Source: Candidatus Competibacteraceae bacterium
GTDB taxonomy: Bacteria; Pseudomonadota; Gammaproteobacteria; Competibacterales; Competibacteraceae
Assembly (NCBI GenBank): GCA_020445045.1
Contig: JAGRHI010000005.1
Location: 1-5,834 of the forward strand
Reading direction: 5' to 3'
DNA length: 5,834 bases
The notes below the pieces were generated by a model that had not been told where the DNA came from, did not search any database, and saw nothing but the letters and a program-made list of their open reading frames with translations. Position 1 is the first letter of the stretch, and every line of letters starts with the position of its first letter. This document shows, piece after piece, positions 1-3,664 of the stretch. Position numbers and translations under genes: made by a program.

Positions 1-375
1 TGGCTGCGCGAGCGGTTTCAGGTGGTGATTCTGTCGGATACCTTCTACGAATTCGCCATGCCCTTGATGCGGCAATTGGGTTGGCCGACCTTGTTCTGCC
101 ACCGCTTGGAGGTGGTCGACGACCGGGTCGTCAATTATGTGTTGCGGCAGGCCGACGGTAAGCGGCGGGCGGTGCGGGCGTTCCACGCGCTCGATTTCCG
201 GGTGATCGCCGCCGGCGATTCCTACAACGACACCGCGATGCTGGCGGAGGCCGAGGCCGGCATCCTGTTCCGGCCACCGCAAAACGTGATCGACGAATTC
301 CCGCAATTCCCGGTGGCGCGGACCTTCGAGGAGTTGCGCGAACAGTTCCGTAACGCCAGCGCTCGTTCGCTGTAA
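1..375 (+). CDS. thrH: ThrH-type phosphoserine phosphatase / homoserine phosphotransferase, 3' part only
   Basis: This is a HAD-superfamily cytoplasmic phosphatase of serine/threonine metabolism. ThrH of Pseudomonas hydrolyses phosphoserine and can transfer its phosphate to homoserine (family knowledge). The reading frame is open from base 1 and ends at TAA 373-375. The visible 124 residues are the C-terminal part of a protein usually about 205 aa long, so roughly 80 residues, including the nucleophilic DxD motif I, lie left of the window. Visible HAD signatures are motif II in VILSDTFYEF (Ser12 of the visible part), a basic stretch near residues 54-56 that may supply the motif III lysine, and motif IV GDSYNDT at 72-78 with its Mg2+-binding acidic residues. 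The LSDTFYEFA block and the ending ASARSL resemble ThrH more than classical SerB. The gene converges on the fumarase gene, with 128 bp between the two stops. No frameshift is seen. Identity is confident; the bifunctional activity is inferred from the family. Confidence 0.9.
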   Translation, partial: WLRERFQVVILSDTFYEFAMPLMRQLGWPTLFCHRLEVVDDRVVNYVLRQADGKRRAVRAFHALDFRVIAAGDSYNDTAMLAEAEAGILFRPPQNVIDEFPQFPVARTFEELREQFRNASARSL

Positions 376-384
376 TCGCCAGCC

Positions 385-407
385 TCGCCCACCCGCTCGC
401 CGGGCGA
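385..407 (+). terminator. Possible thrH 3' hairpin (no U-tract)
   Basis: TCGCCC (385-390) and GGGCGA (402-407) form a perfect 6-bp GC-rich stem with an 11-nt loop, starting ten bases after the thrH stop. No run of T follows, so it is not a canonical intrinsic terminator. It could stabilise the 3' end or assist factor-dependent termination. A short palindrome TCGCC-G-GGCGA overlaps the same bases, so the repeat may also be chance in GC-rich DNA. Confidence 0.25.
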
Positions 408-461
408 CGATACGTTCAGCCCAGCAGTGAGTGGTTTGTCGTTCGTCGCCGTTTCGCCCGT

Positions 462-490
462 GGATAGGGTCACCATGCGCAACCCTATCC
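462..490. repeat. 9-bp perfect inverted repeat between the convergent thrH and fumarase genes
   Basis: GGATAGGGT (462-470) and ACCCTATCC (482-490) are perfect reverse complements with an 11-nt loop. The repeat lies 13 bp beyond the fumarase stop and 86 bp beyond the thrH stop. In RNA from either strand it would form a stable stem, so a bidirectional end-of-transcript structure is the natural reading. Neither side has a clear U-tract, which argues against a standard Rho-independent terminator. The same 9-mer occurs again in the fumarase leader at 2060-2068. Confidence 0.45.
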
Positions 491-503
491 GCAATACCGG
501 TCC

Positions 504-2018
504 TTACGCCTCAACCACCGGAATCTTGCCGATCTTCGCCTGCCATTCCCTGGGTCCGGTCTGGTGGACGCTGCTGCCCTTCGAATCCACCGCCACCGTC
601 ACCGGCATGTCCTTGACCTCGAATTCATAGATCGCCTCCATGCCCAAATCTTCAAACGCCAGCACCCGCGCCGCTTTGATCGCCTTGGACACCAGATAAG
701 CCGCGCCGCCGACCGCCATCAAATACACCGCCTGGTTGTCCTTGATCGCCTCAATGGCCGCCGGGCCGCGCTCGGCCTTGCCGACCATGCCCAGCAAGCC
801 GGTTTGCTCCAACATCTGGCGAGTGAACTTGTCCATGCGGGTCGCGGTGGTGGGGCCGGCCGGACCGACCACCTCGTCGCGGATCGGATCGACCGGGCCG
901 ACGTAGTAAATGAAGCGGTCGGTGAAATCCACCGGCAGTTTCTGGCCCGCGTTCAGCATGTCGGTCATCCGCTTGTGGGCGGCGTCGCGGCCGGTCAGCA
1001 GCTTACCGTTCAGCAACAGCACCTCGCCCGGCTTCCAGCTTGCCACGTCCTTGCGGGTAACGGTGGCCAGATCGACTCGGCGGGCGTTGGTCGGGGCGTA
1101 GGTCAGCTTCGGCCAGTCGTCCAGACTCGGCGGTTCCAGCTTGGCCGGTCCGGTGCCGTCGAGATGGAAATGCACATGGCGGGTCGCGGCGCAGTTCGGC
1201 ACCAGCGCGATCGGCAGGTTGGCCGCGTGGGTCGGATAATCCAGCACCTTCACGTCCAGCACGGTGGTCAAACCGCCCAGCCCCTGCGCGCCGATGCCCA
1301 GCGCGTTGACCTTTTCGTACAGCTCGATGCGCAGTTCCTCGGCGCGATTGCTCGGACCCCGGGCGATCAGATCCTGGATATCGACCGGCGCCATCAGCGA
1401 TTCCTTGGCCAGCAACAACGCCTTTTCCGGCGTGCCGCCGATGCCGACGCCGAGAATGCCCGGCGGGCACCAGCCGGCACCCATGGTCGGCACGGTTTTC
1501 AACACCCATTCCACCAGATTGTCCGATGGGTTCAGCATCGCGAACTTGGATTTTGCCTCCGAACCACCGCCCTTGGCCGCGCAGATCACCTCCAGATGGT
1601 GGCCGGGGACGATCTCGTAATGCACCACCGCCGGCGTATTATCCTTGCTGTTCTGGCGCTTGCCGGCCGGGTCGAGCAGCACCGAGGCGCGCAACTTGTT
1701 GTCCGGGTCAAGATAAGCGCGGCGCACGCCTTCGTTGACCATCTCCTGCACCGACAGCGTGGCGTCCCAATGCACGTCCATGCCGACCTTGAGGAACACC
1801 AGGGCGATGCCGGTATCCTGGCAGATCGGGCGGTGGCCCTCGGCGCACATCCGCGAGTTGATCAGAATCTGGGCGATGGCGTCCTTGGCCGCCGGGCTTT
1901 CCTCGCGCTGGTAGGCCGCCGCCAGTGCCTGGATGTAATCGACCGGATGGTAATAGCTGATGTACTGGAAAGCGTCGGCGATGCTTTGGATAAAGTCTTC
2001 TTGGCGAATGGTGGTCAT
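504..2018 (-). CDS. fumA: Fumarate hydratase, class I (single-chain, [4Fe-4S], oxygen-sensitive type)
   Basis: It catalyses the reversible hydration of fumarate to L-malate in the TCA cycle, in the cytoplasm. The protein has 504 residues, slightly shorter than E. coli FumA/FumB (548) and like the Pseudomonas form. The N-terminal alpha domain holds the cluster ligands: Cys66 in RPICQDTG, Cys184 in AGWCPPGILGVGIGG and Cys276 in VPNCAATRH. The C-terminal beta domain starts around residue 330, with LLNGKLLTGRDAAHKR (335-350) and GPVDPIRDEVVGPAGPTTATRM (374-395). By spacing from the Leishmania class I structure (recalled), Asp68, His264, Arg344, Thr390, Arg394 and Lys414 match substrate or catalytic residues, so the enzyme looks intact. 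ATG 2018 is chosen because the family homology begins there and GGAGA precedes it; an in-frame ATG at 2141 would add 41 unrelated residues across the promoter. The gene converges on thrH and diverges from the OpgC-like gene, so it is probably transcribed alone. The family assignment is firm; the symbol could equally be fumB or simply fum. Confidence 0.95.
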   Translation of the reverse strand: MTTIRQEDFIQSIADAFQYISYYHPVDYIQALAAAYQREESPAAKDAIAQILINSRMCAEGHRPICQDTGIALVFLKVGMDVHWDATLSVQEMVNEGVRRAYLDPDNKLRASVLLDPAGKRQNSKDNTPAVVHYEIVPGHHLEVICAAKGGGSEAKSKFAMLNPSDNLVEWVLKTVPTMGAGWCPPGILGVGIGGTPEKALLLAKESLMAPVDIQDLIARGPSNRAEELRIELYEKVNALGIGAQGLGGLTTVLDVKVLDYPTHAANLPIALVPNCAATRHVHFHLDGTGPAKLEPPSLDDWPKLTYAPTNARRVDLATVTRKDVASWKPGEVLLLNGKLLTGRDAAHKRMTDMLNAGQKLPVDFTDRFIYYVGPVDPIRDEVVGPAGPTTATRMDKFTRQMLEQTGLLGMVGKAERGPAAIEAIKDNQAVYLMAVGGAAYLVSKAIKAARVLAFEDLGMEAIYEFEVKDMPVTVAVDSKGSSVHQTGPREWQAKIGKIPVVEA

Positions 2019-2022
2019 GGTA

Positions 2023-2027
2023 TCTCC
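2023..2027 (-). promoter_or_regulatory. Ribosome binding site of the fumarase gene
   Basis: On the minus strand GGAGA lies 4 nt before ATG 2018 (5 nt if GGAG is taken as the core). It is the clearest Shine-Dalgarno sequence in the window and decides the fumarase start over the in-frame upstream ATG at 2141. Confidence 0.75.
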
Positions 2028-2042
2028 AACGGACGAGTAATC

Positions 2043-2059
2043 AGGCGCGGGTCGCGCCC
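2043..2059 (-). promoter_or_regulatory. GC-rich hairpin in the fumarase 5' leader
   Basis: On the minus strand GGGCGCG, loop ACC, CGCGCCT can form a stem of six GC pairs plus one G-U, with a 3-nt loop. It lies between the predicted transcription start (about 2085) and the ribosome binding site (2023-2027), 15 nt upstream of the latter. It could influence mRNA stability or translation. No known riboswitch or thermometer class is recognised. Confidence 0.4.
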
Positions 2060-2091
2060 GGATAGGGTGTGATGTCGTGGTGGCGGCGGTT

Positions 2092-2100
2092 ATTTTAACA
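2092..2100 (-). promoter_or_regulatory. Extended -10 promoter element for the fumarase gene
   Basis: Reading the minus strand, TGTTAAAAT combines the TG extended -10 dinucleotide with TAAAAT, a 5/6 match to TATAAT. The start of transcription would be near 2085, giving a leader of about 66 nt. No good -35 hexamer sits at 16-18 bp spacing, which is typical of extended -10 promoters or of activator-dependent ones. The large palindrome at 2116-2160 covers the -35 region and beyond. Confidence 0.5.
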
Positions 2101-2115
2101 GCATTCCCTGGCAAC

Positions 2116-2160
2116 GAATCGGCGATCCTCGTGGCGTCCAAACAGGATCGATGCCGATTC
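2116..2160. repeat. Interrupted 14-bp palindrome in the divergent fumarase / OpgC-like intergenic region
   Basis: The left arm GAATCGGCGATCCT (2116-2129) pairs over all 14 bases with AGGATC (2144-2149) plus GCCGATTC (2153-2160). The only interruption is an extra GAT (2150-2152) in the right arm, and the loop is 14 nt (2130-2143). It sits about 30 to 75 bp upstream of the predicted fumarase transcription start and ends 82 bp before the ATG of the OpgC-like gene. That placement suits an operator or activator site acting on one or both divergent genes. No specific regulator motif is recognised. Confidence 0.6.
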
Positions 2161-2242
2161 AGGATTCATTCATGCGCCAGGCATACAACATATCCACCAT
2201 AAAAAATCACCGAGAGCCGCGCCTCCTGAATCCCTGACCGCC

Positions 2243-3358
2243 ATGAACCGATTGTTGGAAATCGATGCCCTGCGAGGGCTGTTGTTGGTGCTGATGGTCA
2301 TCAACCATACGCCCAGTCCACTCCGAAGTCTGACCAACCAGCCGTTGGGGTTCGTCTCGGCCGCCGAAGCCTTCGTCTTCGTCTCGGCTTGCCTGTGTGG
2401 TCTCGTGTTCGGTCGCCGGTTGCGCGATGGCGGGCTACCCGAGGTGCGCCGACTGGCGCGGCGTCGCGCCCGCCAAATCTATACCGGTCATGTACTGACC
2501 CTGCTGTTCTGCTTCGCGATCATCGGCCAGGGACTCGGACACCTGCACCCGTTCTACAACATGGTGCACCTCTACCTGGCGCAACCGACCAAGGCGGCGG
2601 TTTCGGCGTTGCTGCTGCTCTACCAGCCACCGCTGCTGGACATCCTGCCGATGTATCTGCTGTTCCTGTTGTTGACCCCCTTTATGCTCGACATGCTGGT
2701 TCGTGTCGGATTCCGTCCGGTTCTGGTCGTCAGCCTGCTGCTGTGGTTGGCCGCGCAATGCGGTCTGAAGGAATGGTTGGTCGGTGTGCTCGCCGACGGT
2801 TGGCTGGTGACCGCCCCGGGCGCCTTCAACCTGCTGGCCTGGCAACTGCTCTGGGTGAGTGGCCTGTTCCTGGGGTACCGTCTCCAGCAACAGCGCCCGA
2901 AACGCGCGGTTCTGGTTTTGCCCAGAGTGCCTTGGCCGGCATTGGTGGGCGTGGCCTTGTTCTTCTGTTGTTGGCGGTGGTCGTGGATTCCGCTCGCTGT
3001 CAATTTCGGCGAGCCTGGCTGGCTACTGGACAAATGGCGGTTGGGACCGTTGCGCCTGCTGAATTTCTTCGCCCTGTTGTACTTGGCGCTGTGGCTGGGA
3101 CCCTATCTCGCCAAGGCGCTCGGGAACCTGAAACCGCTGATCCTGATCGGTCGCAACACCCTGCCGCTGTTCTGTCTGCATGCCTGTTTCAGTTTGCTGG
3201 CGGTCGGCGTCATCGAACTGTACGAACTTCCCGACGGCTGGCGCTACTCGATCCTGACTCTGCACCTGTCCTTGATCCTGGGTTCGTCGCTGATATTGAA
3301 CAGACTCTCCAATAGCCCGCCTGGCGACCAAGTCCCCGCACCATCGGCACGCGGCTGA
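2243..3358 (+). CDS. OpgC-family membrane acyltransferase (putative periplasmic glucan succinyl transferase)
   Basis: This 371-residue, very Leu/Val-rich protein resembles the OpgC family (Pfam OpgC_C, related to acyltransferase-3 proteins). Characterised members add succinyl groups to osmoregulated periplasmic glucans at the inner membrane. About ten hydrophobic segments are visible, near residues 10-24, 37-57, 82-98, 118-126, 130-152, 158-173, 195-213, 231-247, 270-290 and 305-353 (probably two). Family-like motifs are D8-x2-R11-G12, N21-H22, the GFVSAAEAFVFVS block at 36-48, LLDILPMY at 131-138 and GRNTLPLFCLH at 303-313. A basic cluster at 69-77 suggests a cytoplasmic loop there; the last 16 residues are hydrophilic. 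ATG 2243 is the only sensible start, as the conserved motifs follow at once and no in-frame ATG, GTG or TTG lies nearby upstream, but no Shine-Dalgarno sequence precedes it. No opgG or opgH is visible. The family call is good; the substrate is inferred, and other envelope-glycan acyl transfer is possible. Confidence 0.82.
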   Translation: MNRLLEIDALRGLLLVLMVINHTPSPLRSLTNQPLGFVSAAEAFVFVSACLCGLVFGRRLRDGGLPEVRRLARRRARQIYTGHVLTLLFCFAIIGQGLGHLHPFYNMVHLYLAQPTKAAVSALLLLYQPPLLDILPMYLLFLLLTPFMLDMLVRVGFRPVLVVSLLLWLAAQCGLKEWLVGVLADGWLVTAPGAFNLLAWQLLWVSGLFLGYRLQQQRPKRAVLVLPRVPWPALVGVALFFCCWRWSWIPLAVNFGEPGWLLDKWRLGPLRLLNFFALLYLALWLGPYLAKALGNLKPLILIGRNTLPLFCLHACFSLLAVGVIELYELPDGWRYSILTLHLSLILGSSLILNRLSNSPPGDQVPAPSARG

Positions 3359-3422
3359 TTCCCCATCGTTCCCGCTAGTCCAGAAATTTTTCGCCTCATT
3401 GCGGCGCACACCTTCGTCCAAA

Positions 3423-3441
3423 TTGCCCTGTTTTAGGGCAA
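3423..3441. repeat. TTGCCC/GGGCAA palindrome upstream of the gltB promoter
   Basis: TTGCCCT (3423-3429) and AGGGCAA (3435-3441) form a perfect 7-bp inverted repeat around GTTTT. A third copy of TTGCCC is the -35 hexamer at 3454-3459, 31 bp (about three helical turns) from the first. The palindrome lies roughly 48-66 bp upstream of the predicted start near 3489, an operator or activator position. As a hairpin it lacks a following U-tract on the plus strand, so a terminator role for the OpgC-like gene is less likely. Confidence 0.5.
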
Positions 3442-3453
3442 GTCGTGGCTGGT

Positions 3454-3482
3454 TTGCCCCGTTCAATGCCGCTCGTTATACT
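3454..3482 (+). promoter_or_regulatory. Sigma70-like promoter for gltB
   Basis: TTGCCC (3454-3459, 4/6 to TTGACA), an exact 17-bp spacer and TATACT (3477-3482, 5/6 to TATAAT). Transcription would start near 3489 and give gltB an unusually long leader of about 175 nt. This is the best sigma70-type match noticed in the intergenic regions of the window. Confidence 0.55.
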
Positions 3483-3582
3483 CGCGGCCGTCTTGCATCA
3501 ATGCCCAACCAGGCTTGTCTGATTTTTATGGTCATGAAATCGCTGAATTTTTGAATCGGCACCGGCTCGATTCCAAAATTTT

Positions 3583-3604
3583 CGCCGACCGCGCTGGGTT
3601 GGCG
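3583..3604 (+). promoter_or_regulatory. Stem-loop in the long gltB leader
   Basis: CGCCGACC (3583-3590) can pair with GGTTGGCG (3597-3604) as eight pairs including one G-U, around a 6-nt loop. It would be present in RNA from the 3454-3482 promoter but not in RNA started at the sigma54-like site. There is no U-tract directly after it, so attenuation is not shown. Confidence 0.3.
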
Positions 3605-3609
3605 GCCAG

Positions 3610-3625
3610 TGGCACGTCATTTGTC
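3610..3625 (+). promoter_or_regulatory. Sigma54-like -24/-12 element upstream of gltB
   Basis: TGGCACG (3610-3616), TCAT, TTGTC (3621-3625) matches the consensus TGGCACG-N4-TTGCW at the whole -24 block and at the TTG of the -12 block, with the required 10 bp between GG and the -12 dinucleotide. The deviation is GT where consensus has GC. Start of transcription would be near 3636, 29 nt before ATG 3665, a normal leader length. Nitrogen assimilation genes are frequent sigma54/NtrC targets. No clear NtrC binding site was seen upstream, which lowers confidence. Confidence 0.35.
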
Positions 3626-3664
3626 TTTCTTCTTCCAAATCCCTTCTCGCAAGTGAACCAACTC

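Larger units (their letters stand above)
3359..3664. other. 306-bp intergenic region upstream of gltB
   Basis: No convincing gene is seen here. The region has no canonical terminator for the OpgC-like gene. It contains, in order, a TTGCCC/GGGCAA palindrome (3423-3441), a sigma70-like promoter (3454-3482), AT-rich sequence around 3520-3582, a leader hairpin (3583-3604) and a sigma54-like element (3610-3625). The gltB frame happens to stay open back to a TAG at 3434-3436. The peptide it would encode before ATG 3665 does not resemble GltB, and the frame lacks another ATG; GTG 3653, TTG 3551 and TTG 3515 are the only alternative starts considered. Confidence 0.7.

Noticed and set aside
564..2072. 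Long plus-strand open frame (502 codons) opposite the fumarase gene
   Set aside because: It is the antisense shadow of a high-GC gene: the peptide is rich in His, Arg, Gln and Gly with no recognisable domain, while the minus strand encodes a complete fumarase with all expected motifs.
2019..2141. Upstream start (ATG at 2141) adding 41 residues to fumarase
   Set aside because: The extra residues do not resemble fumarase, there is no ribosome binding site, and the stretch contains the likely promoter and leader. ATG 2018 has GGAGA and begins the conserved protein.
2389..3315. Plus-strand frame of 308 codons inside the OpgC-like gene, and the minus-strand frame at 2435-2890
   Set aside because: Both are out-of-frame shadows rich in Arg, Pro, Gly or Gln; the OpgC frame has coherent membrane segments and conserved motifs.
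3423..3441. Intrinsic terminator for the OpgC-like gene
   Set aside because: The stem is only 7 bp and is followed by GTCGTGGCT instead of a T-run; its position relative to the gltB promoter makes an operator more likely.
3437..3664. N-terminal extension or separate small gene in the open frame before gltB
   Set aside because: It has no ATG, no Shine-Dalgarno sequence and no likeness to GltB, and promoter-like elements lie within it.
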